From Psychromonas sp030397575 (GTDB lineage: Bacteria > Pseudomonadota > Gammaproteobacteria > Enterobacterales > Psychromonadaceae): a stretch of 64,000 bases of DNA. Each line of letters begins with the position of its first letter. Positions within the stretch are counted from its first letter, which is position 1. The translations under genes were made by a program, and so were the position numbers. Of this stretch, positions 9,068 through 17,306 are shown in pieces. The notes below the pieces were generated by a model. The model was not told the origin of the DNA and did no database searches. It was given only the letters and a program-made list of their open reading frames with translations. Location of the stretch: the NCBI RefSeq assembly GCF_046250175.1, contig NZ_CP176468.1. One strand, 5' to 3'.

Positions 9068-10407
9068 GTGAAGCATCCATAGTAATGGTCCTATTTGGAT
9101 CCTTCTTAGCCTTATTAATTCTGGGCGCACCTGTGATGGTGTCATTAGGTATTGCTGCTTTGGCATCATTTTTCTACCTAGATGAAAATCCAATTAAATT
9201 TGTACAAATTGCCTTTAACTCGGTGGGGTCATTTCCATTAATGGCATTACCCGCGTTTATATTAGCTGGCGCATTGATGGAAGCATCTGGGATATCTAAA
9301 CGATTAGTGACTCTAGCTGAAAGCTTTGCAGGTCCTGTCACTGGTGGTATGTCTGCTGCTGCTATTTTAGCGTGTATGTTTTTTGGTGCTATTTCAGGTT
9401 CAGGTCCAGCGACGACAGCCGCAGTTGGTATGCTAATGATCCCTGCGATGGTGAATCGTGGTTATGATAAAGGCTATGCCTCTGCGGTGACTGCATCATC
9501 GGGTGGACTAGGGATTGTTATTCCGCCTTCTATTCCAATGGTTATCTTTGGTATTTCAGCCTTGGGGTTAGTTGTGCCATTAGATGCGATTGCAAAACAC
9601 GGCGAGTTCCAAAGTATCTCTATTCCAAAAATGTTTATTGCTGGCTTCTTACCAGGAGTGGTGATGTCTGTAGGTTTAATGACACTTAACTACATTCAGT
9701 GTCGTCGCTACGGCTTTAAAGGTAGCGGCGAAGGTTGGTCGATTGCGCAAATTGGTAAAGCAGCACGTTCAGGCATTTGGTCTATCTTAGCACCATTAGT
9801 GATTCTAGGCGGTATTTACTCGGGGTTCTTTACTCCGACTGAATCAGCAATTATTGCTATTTTCTACACACTTTTTGTGGGGATATTTATCCATAAAGAG
9901 TTGAAGATGAAAGATCTTATTCACTCTTTAGAAACAACAACTTGGTTATCAGGTCGAGTATTATTAATTCTATTTACTGCTACCGCCTTTGGTCGTATCT
10001 TAGTAGAAAACCAAATACCAGGGATTGTGGCTGAATCAATGTTAAGTTTAACTGATAACCTATACTTAATTTGGTTATTGATTATTGCTTTCTTGTTATT
10101 TGTGGGGATGTTCATGGAAACGCTTGCGGCGATTATGATTTTAACGCCGGTATTGTTGCCTGTTGCCTACACGCTAGGGATTGACCCTGTGCACTTTGGT
10201 ATTGTGATGGTATGTAGCTTGTCGATTGGTTTTTCAACGCCGCCATTGGGTGAGAACTTATTTGTTGCTTCAGGTATCTCCGATACACCTTTAGAAGAAG
10301 TAACTGCGAAAGCATTGCCGTTTGCATTTGTGTCTACAATCATGGTGATTATTATTGCGTATATACCGCAAATCGCGTTGACCATGCCAAGACTACTAGG
10401 ATATTAG
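9064..10407 (+). CDS. TRAP transporter large permease (DctM family)
   Basis: A 447-residue DctM-family inner-membrane protein of about 12 hydrophobic segments. Characteristic stretches include GAISGSGPATTAAVG, SSGGLGIVIPPSIPM, FTPTESA and TPPLGENLFVASG, the conserved substrate- and sodium-pathway loops of TRAP permeases. Length and motif order are normal for the family. It follows the small-permease gene with a 4-bp overlap and is followed by a uspA-family gene, an arrangement also seen in ectoine (Tea) and taurine (Tau) TRAP operons. Confidence 0.9.
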   Translation: MSEASIVMVLFGSFLALLILGAPVMVSLGIAALASFFYLDENPIKFVQIAFNSVGSFPLMALPAFILAGALMEASGISKRLVTLAESFAGPVTGGMSAAAILACMFFGAISGSGPATTAAVGMLMIPAMVNRGYDKGYASAVTASSGGLGIVIPPSIPMVIFGISALGLVVPLDAIAKHGEFQSISIPKMFIAGFLPGVVMSVGLMTLNYIQCRRYGFKGSGEGWSIAQIGKAARSGIWSILAPLVILGGIYSGFFTPTESAIIAIFYTLFVGIFIHKELKMKDLIHSLETTTWLSGRVLLILFTATAFGRILVENQIPGIVAESMLSLTDNLYLIWLLIIAFLLFVGMFMETLAAIMILTPVLLPVAYTLGIDPVHFGIVMVCSLSIGFSTPPLGENLFVASGISDTPLEEVTAKALPFAFVSTIMVIIIAYIPQIALTMPRLLGY

Positions 10408-10416
10408 ATTGTTTAA

Positions 10417-10446
10417 TAACCTGCTTCAGACAACTAAAGCAGGTTA
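10417..10446 (+). other. hairpin between the TRAP permease and uspA-family genes
   Basis: TAACCTGCTT (10417-10426) and AAGCAGGTTA (10437-10446) form a perfect 10-bp stem. There is no T-run after it, so it is more likely an mRNA-stability element inside the operon than a true terminator. Confidence 0.55.
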
Positions 10447-10464
10447 ACAATAAAGGGATAGATT

Positions 10465-10962
10465 ATGTTTCAATTTGATAAAATTCTATACTGTACCGAC
10501 TTATCACAGGGTTCTAATGAGTGCTTTAAATATGCTGCATTTTTAGCAAAAAAAACGGGGGCTGAAATACATGTATTACACGTAGTAGAAAAGCTTTCCA
10601 GTGATGCGAGAATTGCCTTAGAAAGTTATGTGATGGACTCGGTACAACGCGCTGAAATGTTAGGGTCTCGTAAACGTCAAGCAAAAGCCAAATTGGCGAC
10701 AAAACAGGAGGACTTTTGGGCGCAAGTGACAGACCCAGAAGATCTTGCTGTGAGAAAGCAAATTAAATCGATTAATATTATTGAATCTTTTCCTATGGAA
10801 GCCATTCTAAAAAATTCACGAGAACGTGAAGTGGATTTAATTGTAATGGGGACCCATGAAAAAGGTTTTGTAGAGACGTTCTTGGGTAGTGTTGCAAGGA
10901 ATGTACTAGCGCGTTCACGTATCCCTGTTTTAGTGGTGCCACTGAAAGAACGTAAACGATAA
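10465..10962 (+). CDS. universal stress protein (UspA family) linked to the TRAP transporter
   Basis: A 165-residue UspA-fold cytoplasmic protein. It starts FDKILYCTDLSQGSNECFKYA, has the IHVLHVVE strand, and ends with the nucleotide-binding pattern GTHEKGFVETFLGSVARNVL followed by SRIPVLVVP (G-x2-x9-G-S family motif). The insertion of basic residues around 70-100 makes it longer than E. coli UspA. TRAP operons for compatible solutes often encode a UspA partner, TeaD being the studied case, where it binds ATP and tempers transporter activity. A similar regulatory role is likely here. A strong terminator follows immediately. Confidence 0.82.
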   Translation: MFQFDKILYCTDLSQGSNECFKYAAFLAKKTGAEIHVLHVVEKLSSDARIALESYVMDSVQRAEMLGSRKRQAKAKLATKQEDFWAQVTDPEDLAVRKQIKSINIIESFPMEAILKNSREREVDLIVMGTHEKGFVETFLGSVARNVLARSRIPVLVVPLKERKR

Positions 10963-10977
10963 CCTTCAATTTAGCTT

Positions 10978-11010
10978 AAAGCCAAGTTATTTGATTAACT
11001 TGGCTTTTTA
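10978..11010 (+). terminator. rho-independent terminator of the TRAP-uspA operon
   Basis: AAAGCCAAGTTA (10978-10989) pairs perfectly with TAACTTGGCTTT (10996-11007) over a 6-nt loop and runs into a T-rich tail. It ends the operon 15 bp after the uspA-family stop. Confidence 0.9.
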
Positions 11011-11055
11011 TTTAAATCCTACCTTGCCGCCAACGTTTAAAAAAATATAATGCCC

Positions 11056-11208
11056 ATACCAATCACACTCATTAACGGGTCTCTTTTGTTTGTCAAAATA
11101 GCTGATTTGGGGCTGTAAGTGTTGTAAAGATATCCACTATTTACCCCTGCTTACCTTTTAAATTAAGCCATTTTTTGTGCAAAAATTAGATTACTTATTT
11201 ATTATTAT
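11056..11208. repeat. dispersed ATACCAAT-ended repeat, copy B (degraded)
   Basis: It begins with ATACCAATCACACTCATTAAC, closely matching the left end at 62266. The right part (AATTAAGCCATTTTTTGTGC, then TTACTTATTTA) matches the 3' portion of the other copies. The right terminal ATTGGTAT is lost, so this copy is diverged or truncated. Confidence 0.5.
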
Positions 11209-11241
11209 TGTTTCGCTTTTTACCAGGTAAGGTGTCTGCTT

Positions 11242-11850
11242 ATGGAAAATACATTCTCAATCTTTTCAACGGCTGTTTTATTGTTCTTTATATTGGATCC
11301 ATTTGGCAGTGTGCCTTTGTTATTAAGTATTCTAAAAAATATAGATAAAAAAAGACACTCTAAAATTATTATTCGAGAAATGTTGATTGGCTTGGTTATT
11401 TTGATTATTTTCCTGTTTTTTGGAGAGCAATTCTTAAGCCTGTTTCATTTAGAAACGCCTGCAATTAGCTTGGCTGGTGGTATTATTTTCTTTGTGATCG
11501 CCTTAAAAATGATTTTTCCTAACCCTAGTGGTGGTGACCTATTTGCAACCAGTAAAGGCGATGAGCCTTTGGTAGTACCGATTGCTATTCCAATGATTGC
11601 CGGCCCCGGTGCATTGGCGACTTTATTGGTATTGGCGAAAACTAACGCGGAACATACCGGTGGGCTATTTACAGCATTATTATTGGCTTGGGTGTTCGCT
11701 GTACTTGTCTTGTTATGCTCACCACAGCTTTACAAAATTTTAAAAGATAAGGGCTTAAAAGCCTTAGAGCGTTTAATGGGCATGTTGCTATTAATGATGT
11801 CGGTGCAGATGTTCATTGATGCTACTCGTGTTTTATTACCTACATTTTAA
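11242..11850 (+). CDS. MarC/YhgN-family inner-membrane protein
   Basis: A 202-residue MarC-family membrane protein most like E. coli YhgN, with six predicted transmembrane helices. Typical features are FFILDPFGSVPLLLS near the N-terminus, the GGIIFFVIALKMIF segment and PIAIPMIAGPGALATLLVL. An AAGGTGT sequence precedes the ATG. The family is often annotated as a putative amino-acid (NAAT) transporter, but its substrate is not established. It is convergent with the DeoR-family gene, only 20 bp away, and has no obvious tie to the taurine genes around it. Confidence 0.8.
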   Translation: MENTFSIFSTAVLLFFILDPFGSVPLLLSILKNIDKKRHSKIIIREMLIGLVILIIFLFFGEQFLSLFHLETPAISLAGGIIFFVIALKMIFPNPSGGDLFATSKGDEPLVVPIAIPMIAGPGALATLLVLAKTNAEHTGGLFTALLLAWVFAVLVLLCSPQLYKILKDKGLKALERLMGMLLLMMSVQMFIDATRVLLPTF

Positions 11851-11870
11851 ATAAATTTAAGTGACTTTAT

Positions 11871-12596
11871 TCACCCCTTAAATACTTGATTAAAGCTATC
11901 TAAGGGGGCAACTTTAGTATTTGCCTGTCGATGCCATTTGGTACCATGAGCCACTAACCACGTTTGCAAGCTGTTGTTGATGATTGCTTGGCTTACCTTT
12001 GCTTCTTGTAGTTCATGCTCTAAACACCAATCGACAGGTTTATGTGTTGTACTGTCTAAAGTAGTAATCGCAGCACAACTAATAATGCCAATATCTGCAA
12101 TAAACTGTTGGAAAAAATCATGGCTACTTTCTCCAACAATATCCCTATCTCCGTTGCGTAAACGACCTCCAGCAATCCATGTTTCAATATGATCATAGTG
12201 AGATAAGATGGACGCAGCTTCAAAGTTATTCGTGATCACGCGTAATTTTTGATGGCCTCCGAGTTGTTCTGCGATAGCAGAAATCGTGGTGCCAATCCCT
12301 AAGAATAAAGTGCTGCCATTAGGGATTTGTTGTGCAACTTGTGCTGCAATTTTTTGTTTGGCATCTGTGAAAGACGTTTTACGTGCAACATAGCTACTAT
12401 TTTCTAAGGAGGCAGGAACGCTCACTCCACCATGATGACGGCGTGCTAATCCTAAATCGCATAAGGTATTAATATCGCGTCTGACAGTTTGTTTAGTGAT
12501 TGAAAAGTCAGCTGAGAGTTGTTCAATGGAACAATAATCTTGTTGTGTTATTAAAGATAAAATATGACGTTGCCTATCTGATAATTCGATACTCAT
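11871..12596 (-). CDS. DeoR-family transcriptional regulator (GlpR-like)
   Basis: A 241-residue DeoR-family repressor: N-terminal helix-turn-helix (about residues 5-55, with FSITKQTVRRDINTL as recognition helix) and a C-terminal sugar-phosphate sensor domain with GIGTTISAIAEQL and ITNN. The start at 12594-12596 follows GAGGTGA; the upstream in-frame ATG at 12656 would extend into the phosphodiesterase gene. It is 19 bp downstream of the glycerophosphodiesterase gene and probably co-transcribed, which suggests it senses glycerol 3-phosphate or a related metabolite. That ligand is inferred from context only. Confidence 0.82.
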   Translation of the reverse strand: MSIELSDRQRHILSLITQQDYCSIEQLSADFSITKQTVRRDINTLCDLGLARRHHGGVSVPASLENSSYVARKTSFTDAKQKIAAQVAQQIPNGSTLFLGIGTTISAIAEQLGGHQKLRVITNNFEAASILSHYDHIETWIAGGRLRNGDRDIVGESSHDFFQQFIADIGIISCAAITTLDSTTHKPVDWCLEHELQEAKVSQAIINNSLQTWLVAHGTKWHRQANTKVAPLDSFNQVFKG

Positions 12597-12615
12597 CTTG
12601 ATGCTCACCTCATAC

Positions 12616-13323
12616 TTAAAAGCGTTGCGGCCAGTCGGTAATAATATTATCCACATGTAAGGGCCTTAGTGGCTCAATTAATGCTGGATCATTAATCGTA
12701 TAACAATGTATTTGATAGCCCGCCTGTTTGATTTTAATGGCTTGTTCTTTTTTTAAAAAACGGTAATCACAATTGACACTGAAGGCATAGATATCTTCTA
12801 GCATTTTTAAGGCATTATCAGGAATTTTTTCCCATAACTGAGAGCGACGAATACTTGGTTTAAGACGTTTTAATAATAATAAAGCTTGATGTTGAAAACT
12901 TGAGAACACTAATTGTCCAGTAGTGACTTTACTGGCCTCAATAACTGCGATTACTTGTTCGCAGAGAGCCAATATATGTATTTCATTTTGTATTTTTAAC
13001 TCTATGTTTAAGGCGATACCGTGTTTCTTTATCAGTGCTAGCACCGCGGCTAAAGTAGGGATATGTTCATTTTCATATTCATCGGAAAACCATAATCCAG
13101 CATCTAACCGAGCTAAATCCTGATAATCGATATCTTGCACTAAGCCTCGTCCATTGGTACATCGATTAACGGTAAAGTCATGAATCACAACGGGCACACC
13201 ATCCCTGCTAATCTGTACATCTATCTCTACCGACTTGGCCCCTAGTTCAATGGCTTTCTGAATGGCAATTAAGGTATTTTCTGGGGCTACGCTAGATAAG
13301 CCTCGATGTGCAGTAATTAACAT
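12616..13323 (-). CDS. glycerophosphodiester phosphodiesterase (UgpQ-like)
   Basis: A 235-residue cytoplasmic GDPD that hydrolyses glycerophosphodiesters to glycerol 3-phosphate and an alcohol. Catalytic landmarks are visible: ITAHRG (His and Arg at the start), PENT, the EIDVQ metal ligands and VVIHD with the second catalytic histidine, followed by RCTNGRG. There is no signal peptide, so it is UgpQ-like rather than GlpQ-like. It is first in a two-gene unit with the DeoR-family regulator, suggesting a small phospholipid-scavenging operon. Confidence 0.88.
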   Translation of the reverse strand: MLITAHRGLSSVAPENTLIAIQKAIELGAKSVEIDVQISRDGVPVVIHDFTVNRCTNGRGLVQDIDYQDLARLDAGLWFSDEYENEHIPTLAAVLALIKKHGIALNIELKIQNEIHILALCEQVIAVIEASKVTTGQLVFSSFQHQALLLLKRLKPSIRRSQLWEKIPDNALKMLEDIYAFSVNCDYRFLKKEQAIKIKQAGYQIHCYTINDPALIEPLRPLHVDNIITDWPQRF

Positions 13324-13539
13324 AATTTTTTTATCCCCATTTAAGTATCAATATAGCTTCTCAAATAAGTATTACAAGAATGTGTCATCAAATGATGAAT
13401 GTTTTAGCCAGTTTTCTTTCATACGAACAGCTTAATCCTGTCAAAAACATTATAAAGTTCACATGAACCTAAAGTTGCGATCAACTTACGCTTTATTGCT
13501 TTTTGAAGAAAAGTATTACTGATAATTTTAATTGGAAGG

Positions 13540-13878
13540 GAGCCTTAAAATATTTAAAAAATATTCAACAAGCTTAGTCGCTGCGACTCTTTTATTAAGC
13601 GCCGATGTTTCTGCAAAAACACCGAGCGATTGACTAAGTTATCTCATTAATACAACAACACCCGCTATAGAGTTTGTAAAGGCCAAGCTTTTTGTTTCTG
13701 AGGACGCTATTAGTATTGGACAATATCGAGCTTTCACTCAATGGCCAATCTTTATTTGAAGTGTTTAAAAGCAGTATCGATGTTACCAATATCAGTGGCT
13801 ATTTGTCATCACGTTCTGTTGCTTCTCTGTCTATAACTTCGAAGTCGGGCGGAAGCGCCTTTTCAGTTTGCTAACCAC
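13540..13878 (+). pseudogene. remnant of an exported-protein gene
   Basis: After a good ribosome-binding sequence (GGAAGGGAGCC near 13535), the frame encodes a convincing signal peptide (FKKYSTSLVAATLLLSADVSA, starting near 13552) but has ATA where the start codon should be. It then stops at TGA after AKTPSD. The same frame continues past that stop for about 45 codons, including SEDAISIGQYRAFTQ, before another stop, and a different frame then stays open to 13874. The pattern suggests an old secreted-protein gene broken by stops and a frameshift. The parent family is not certain, and no other gene lies in the 13324-13939 gap. Confidence 0.4.
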
Positions 13879-13886
13879 TTGTTATA

Positions 13887-13927
13887 AGCCCTGCATAAAC
13901 CGAGTTTATGCAGGGCTTTAAATTTTT
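13887..13927 (+). terminator. strong terminator hairpin
   Basis: A perfect 15-bp stem, AAGCCCTGCATAAAC (13887-13901) with GTTTATGCAGGGCTT (13905-13919), has a 3-nt loop and then TAAATTTTT. It would end transcription of the decayed plus-strand gene. It lies just beyond the stop of the minus-strand exporter gene, although a T-run is only evident on the plus strand. Confidence 0.85.
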
Positions 13928-13939
13928 CAGGTTTACATC

Positions 13940-14677
13940 TTAAGCCGTCAAAGTGACAAAGCTATTAGCCATGCCTAACAGTGCAACCACTACCATGATC
14001 GGTAAAGCAAAGCTTTTTAATGATGTTGGAGGCTTTTTGTTAAATAAGTACTGACCATATTTCACGGCAATCAGCGCCGGTAGGATTAAGACTAATACTG
14101 CGGTGGGTAAGGTACTATCGGTTAACCCTCCACTGATTAGCGAGATTACCGCAAGGCCTTCACTTGCAATGAAAAACAAGATCATAGTGGCACGCTGTGT
14201 ACTGGTACTCAAATGACTAGATAACATATAATAAACTATCATTGGTCCACCAATCGAAGCGCTTGCTGTCCCTGCTCCAGCGGCCACACCAAAGCCTATC
14301 TTGCTGCTATTTTTATCGGCATTAAATGGTCTAAAGCTAGAAAAAAGCAATAATGCCAAGCCGAGGATCGCTACGCAAATAAGTAGTTTTAAAATCTCTG
14401 CTGGAATCAGTAATAGGAAGCAATAACCGATTGGTAGGCCTAAGATAGCACCGAAGATAAGTTTACGAAGAGTCGGGAAGTCTGCCTGTTTAACCGCTTG
14501 TTTCCACAGATTAATACTGCACAGGACATCTAGAGACAATACAATTGCGACACTTTGCTGAGGTTCAAAAAAGAAATTTAAACCAACCACTGCAATGACA
14601 GCAAAGCCAAAACCACTATAGCCCCGGACTATCGCTGCAAAGATTACAATAGGCATTACGTACCAAATTTGTTCCAC
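13940..14677 (-). CDS. TauE/SafE-family exporter, possibly an isethionate/sulfite exporter (IsfE/TauE-like)
   Basis: A 245-residue inner-membrane protein of the TauE/SafE (DUF81) family with about eight hydrophobic segments. Typical patterns are AAIVRGYSGFGFAVIAV near the N-terminus and VAAGAGTASASIGGPMIVYYML in the middle. The start is GTG (14675-14677), six nucleotides after AAGGAA. It is divergent from the taurine aminotransferase gene. In Chromohalobacter-type taurine pathways a TauE-family protein (IsfE) exports isethionate, and in dissimilators TauE exports sulfite. Because no sulfoacetaldehyde acetyltransferase gene is visible here, isethionate export is the better guess. Direction and substrate are not shown by sequence. 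Confidence 0.75.
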   Translation of the reverse strand: MEQIWYVMPIVIFAAIVRGYSGFGFAVIAVVGLNFFFEPQQSVAIVLSLDVLCSINLWKQAVKQADFPTLRKLIFGAILGLPIGYCFLLLIPAEILKLLICVAILGLALLLFSSFRPFNADKNSSKIGFGVAAGAGTASASIGGPMIVYYMLSSHLSTSTQRATMILFFIASEGLAVISLISGGLTDSTLPTAVLVLILPALIAVKYGQYLFNKKPPTSLKSFALPIMVVVALLGMANSFVTLTA

Positions 14678-14739
14678 TTATCTTCCTTAATATTAGTAAT
14701 TTTCGAGGCTACTATCCTTGCATTTGAAAGGTAAGAGTA

Positions 14740-14813
14740 GGGCCAAAAATGATTAATTGTAGAGCCATGTTTTTCTATAAATTGAGAGATATCCAAGATA
14801 AAAATCTGGCTCT
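14740..14813. promoter_or_regulatory. candidate TauR operator cluster upstream of tpa and the exporter
   Basis: On the minus strand TGGCTCT (14767-14761) and TGGCCC (14745-14740) lie 22 bp apart; a third TGGCTCT is on the plus strand at 14807-14813. The same two words occur 21 bp apart at 6773-6800 beside the MocR regulator gene. The divergent arrangement suits control of both the exporter and the aminotransferase. Confidence 0.45.
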
Positions 14814-14880
14814 ATCGAATAATTCAGCTGGTGCTAGGGAAAGACTTTATTTCTAAGTTAATGTGAAATGGACGATATTT

Positions 14881-14911
14881 ATACCAATCACATAATCAAC
14901 AAAATTGGTAT
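14881..14911. repeat. minimal ATACCAAT/ATTGGTAT element
   Basis: ATACCAAT (14881-14888) and ATTGGTAT (14904-14911) face each other over 15 bp, the same ends that bound the larger dispersed repeat copies. It could be an internally deleted remnant or a chance hairpin close upstream of the aminotransferase gene. Confidence 0.35.
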
Positions 14912-14938
14912 GACACATTAATTCAAGGAGAAGGGCAG

Positions 14939-16309
14939 ATGGAAGCACAAACACGCACGTTAATCGAACGAGATCGTAACCACGTATGGCACCATTTGAG
15001 TCAACATAGTGTATTAAAAAATCAAGACCCATTAGTGATGGTGAAGGGTGAAGGGTCTCGCGTTTGGGATGCTAAGGGAAACAGTTACCTTGATGCTTCA
15101 TCAGGTGGTGTTTGGTGTGTGAATGTAGGCTATGGACGTACAGAAATTGCAGATGCAGTACGCGATCAAATAGCTAAACTTAATTTCTTTGCAAGTACTG
15201 CAGGTACTGAACCTGCAGCTGAATTCTCTGAAAAATTATTAGAGAAAATGCCTGGTTTGAGCCGTGTTTATTACGCAAGCTCAGGCTCTGAAGCCAATGA
15301 AAAAGCGTTTAAAATTGTACGTCAAATTTCCCAGCAAAAATATGGCGGGAAGAAACATAAAATATTATATCGTGAGCGTGATTATCATGGTTCAACGATC
15401 GGTACGCTAAGTGCAACAGGGCAAGAAGAGCGCCGTCAACATTACGGTCCATTTGCTTCTGGTTTTGTTGAATTTCCACATTGTTGTGAGTACCGTAGTC
15501 AATTTGGTAATGTGGCTAATTACGGTATTTTAGCGGCAAAAGAACTAGAAAAAGTGATCCTAAGAGAAGGGCCTGATACGGTAGGTGCTGTTATTTTTGA
15601 ACCAATTACCGCGGGTGGCGGTGTGATAACTCCTCCTGATGGCTACTGGCCTGCGGTGATGGAAATCTGTAAAAAATATAACGTGTTAGTTCATATTGAT
15701 GAAGTGGTATGTGGCATGGGCAGAACGGGAGAGTGGTTTGGCTACCAGCACTACGGTATAAAGCCTGACATTGTGACGCTAGCAAAAGGGGTAGCATCTA
15801 GTTACGCAGCCATTTCATGTGTAGTGACTACAGAAGCCATCTTCGAAGAGTTCTTGTCGGAAGGAGATGATCGTGAAATGTACTTCCGTGATGTTAGTAC
15901 ATACGCAGGTTGCACAGCAGGCCATGCAGCAGCACTTGCAAATTTAGCTATTTTAGAACGAGAAAATCTAGTTGAAAACTGTGCTGTAATGGGGGATTAC
16001 TTATTAGAAAAATTCCATGGTTTAGCGGAAAAACATGCCATTATTGGCGATGTACGCGGTAAAGGCTTGTTACTAGGTATCGAACTCGTCAGCGATAAAG
16101 AGCTTAAAACACCTGTAGCTGAAACGGTAACCGTTAAAATTGCTGGTGCATGTATGAAAAAAGGGTTAATTATCGGACGTACTAACCGTTCGTTTAAATA
16201 TCTAAATAATACCCTATGTTTCTGCCCTGTATTAACGTTAACACATGAAGAAGCTGATTTTATTGTTGATACATTAGATGCTGTATTTACTGAGTTTACA
16301 GATCTTTAA
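14939..16309 (+). CDS. tpa: taurine:pyruvate aminotransferase (class III)
   Basis: A 456-residue class III PLP aminotransferase. The PLP lysine is K283 (TLAKGVASSYA), with D254 in HIDEVVCGMGRTGEW and the phosphate-binding SGSEANE at 115-121. It carries stretches I recall from Bilophila-type Tpa, such as VWHHLSQH, LDASSGGVWCVNVGYGR, YFRDVSTYAGCTAG and LVENCAVMGD, which set it apart from generic omega-aminotransferases. It would convert taurine and pyruvate to sulfoacetaldehyde and alanine. AAGGAG precedes the start. The alanine dehydrogenase gene 1.6 kb downstream would regenerate pyruvate and release ammonium. Other omega-amino substrates remain possible. Confidence 0.82.
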   Translation: MEAQTRTLIERDRNHVWHHLSQHSVLKNQDPLVMVKGEGSRVWDAKGNSYLDASSGGVWCVNVGYGRTEIADAVRDQIAKLNFFASTAGTEPAAEFSEKLLEKMPGLSRVYYASSGSEANEKAFKIVRQISQQKYGGKKHKILYRERDYHGSTIGTLSATGQEERRQHYGPFASGFVEFPHCCEYRSQFGNVANYGILAAKELEKVILREGPDTVGAVIFEPITAGGGVITPPDGYWPAVMEICKKYNVLVHIDEVVCGMGRTGEWFGYQHYGIKPDIVTLAKGVASSYAAISCVVTTEAIFEEFLSEGDDREMYFRDVSTYAGCTAGHAAALANLAILERENLVENCAVMGDYLLEKFHGLAEKHAIIGDVRGKGLLLGIELVSDKELKTPVAETVTVKIAGACMKKGLIIGRTNRSFKYLNNTLCFCPVLTLTHEEADFIVDTLDAVFTEFTDL

Positions 16310-16342
16310 TCTATTAATTGCCCCTATCTAAGCGGGATTAAT

Positions 16343-16384
16343 AGCAGTAAGGTAAAGATTGTTATTTAACTTTATCTTACTGCT
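16343..16384 (+). terminator. hairpin between tpa and the SDR gene
   Basis: AGCAGTAAGGTAAAG (16343-16357) pairs with CTTTATCTTACTGCT (16370-16384), a 15-bp stem with one G-U pair and a 12-nt loop. There is no long T-run, so it may act as a partial terminator or mRNA stabiliser. Confidence 0.55.
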
Positions 16385-16459
16385 CTCTATTATAGGTGTT
16401 CAGGGTTTTAAATTAAGCAACTGGATACATTCTCATTTGTATTTTTTAAGGAATTCGAT

Positions 16460-17227
16460 ATGACTGCATCACAACGTCCTGTAGTACTTATTACCGGTGC
16501 AACAGCTGGTTTTGGTTTAGCAACGGCGAAAAAATTTGCCCAACAGGGTTACCCTTTAGTTATTACCGGTAGAAGAGAAGAGCGCTTAAAGGCATTGACC
16601 GAAGAGTTATCACCTTTAACTAGTGTTTATTATGCGGTGTTAGATGTTCGTAGTAGCGAAGCGGTTGCTGAATTTACTAGCAACTTACCGGATGCGTTTA
16701 AACAAGTAGCAATTCTAGTGAATAATGCGGGTCTTGCATTAGGAGCGGAGCCAGCTGATCAAGCAAAACTATCTGATTGGCATACTATGATTGATACTAA
16801 TGTCACAGGTTTAGTCAATGTGACTCACAGTTTTTTAGCAACTTTAAAAGCACAACCTTCTTCAACTATTATTAACTTGGCAAGCATTGCTGGTAACTGG
16901 GCATATCCTGGTAGCCATGTATATGGCGCAAGTAAAGCCTTTGTTGCACAGTTTTCACGTAATCTACGTAGTGATTTTGCAGGCACAGGTATTCGAGTGA
17001 CGAGCTTGGAGCCAGGTATGGCTGAGAGTGAGTTTAGTTTGGTTCGATTTAATGGCGACCAAGATAAGTATGATCAAATCTATCAAGGCGCTAACGCGAT
17101 TCAACCAGAAGATATTGCAGATATTATTTTATGGATAGCGGAGCAGCCTGCGCATCTTAATATTAACAGTTTAGAAGTTATGCCAACATCACAGGCGTGG
17201 GACAATTTTAAAATTGTAAAAAAATAA
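16460..17227 (+). CDS. YdfG-like short-chain dehydrogenase, probable sulfoacetaldehyde reductase (IsfD-like)
   Basis: A 255-residue classical SDR. The cofactor motif TGATAGFG is at residues 12-19, followed by TGRREERL, which favours NADP, NNAG at 88-91, catalytic S142 and the YGASK pair Y155/K159. Overall it resembles E. coli YdfG, the same subfamily as characterised sulfoacetaldehyde reductases (IsfD). It lies 150 bp after tpa on the same strand with a good AAGGA signal. Reducing sulfoacetaldehyde to isethionate would complete the nitrogen-only taurine pathway. A 3-hydroxy acid or serine dehydrogenase activity, as known for YdfG, is the alternative. Confidence 0.8.
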   Translation: MTASQRPVVLITGATAGFGLATAKKFAQQGYPLVITGRREERLKALTEELSPLTSVYYAVLDVRSSEAVAEFTSNLPDAFKQVAILVNNAGLALGAEPADQAKLSDWHTMIDTNVTGLVNVTHSFLATLKAQPSSTIINLASIAGNWAYPGSHVYGASKAFVAQFSRNLRSDFAGTGIRVTSLEPGMAESEFSLVRFNGDQDKYDQIYQGANAIQPEDIADIILWIAEQPAHLNINSLEVMPTSQAWDNFKIVKK

Positions 17228-17241
17228 ACACCTTAAATTAT

Positions 17242-17270
17242 TGATAGGCCTTAACGTTTAAGGTCTATCA
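17242..17270. terminator. bidirectional hairpin between the SDR and lrp genes
   Basis: TGATAGGCCTTAA (17242-17254) pairs with TTAAGGTCTATCA (17258-17270), a 13-bp stem with one G-U pair and a 3-nt loop, between convergent genes. The T-runs are poor, so termination may be weak. Confidence 0.55.
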
Positions 17271-17306
17271 AGTCAGTGCTTATTTGGATGGTTATATTAG
17301 TATTGA

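Noticed and set aside
13660..13760. Formylglycine-generating-enzyme-like fragment (SIGQYRAFTQ)
   Set aside because: The resemblance is limited to about ten residues inside a broken frame, too little to name the family.
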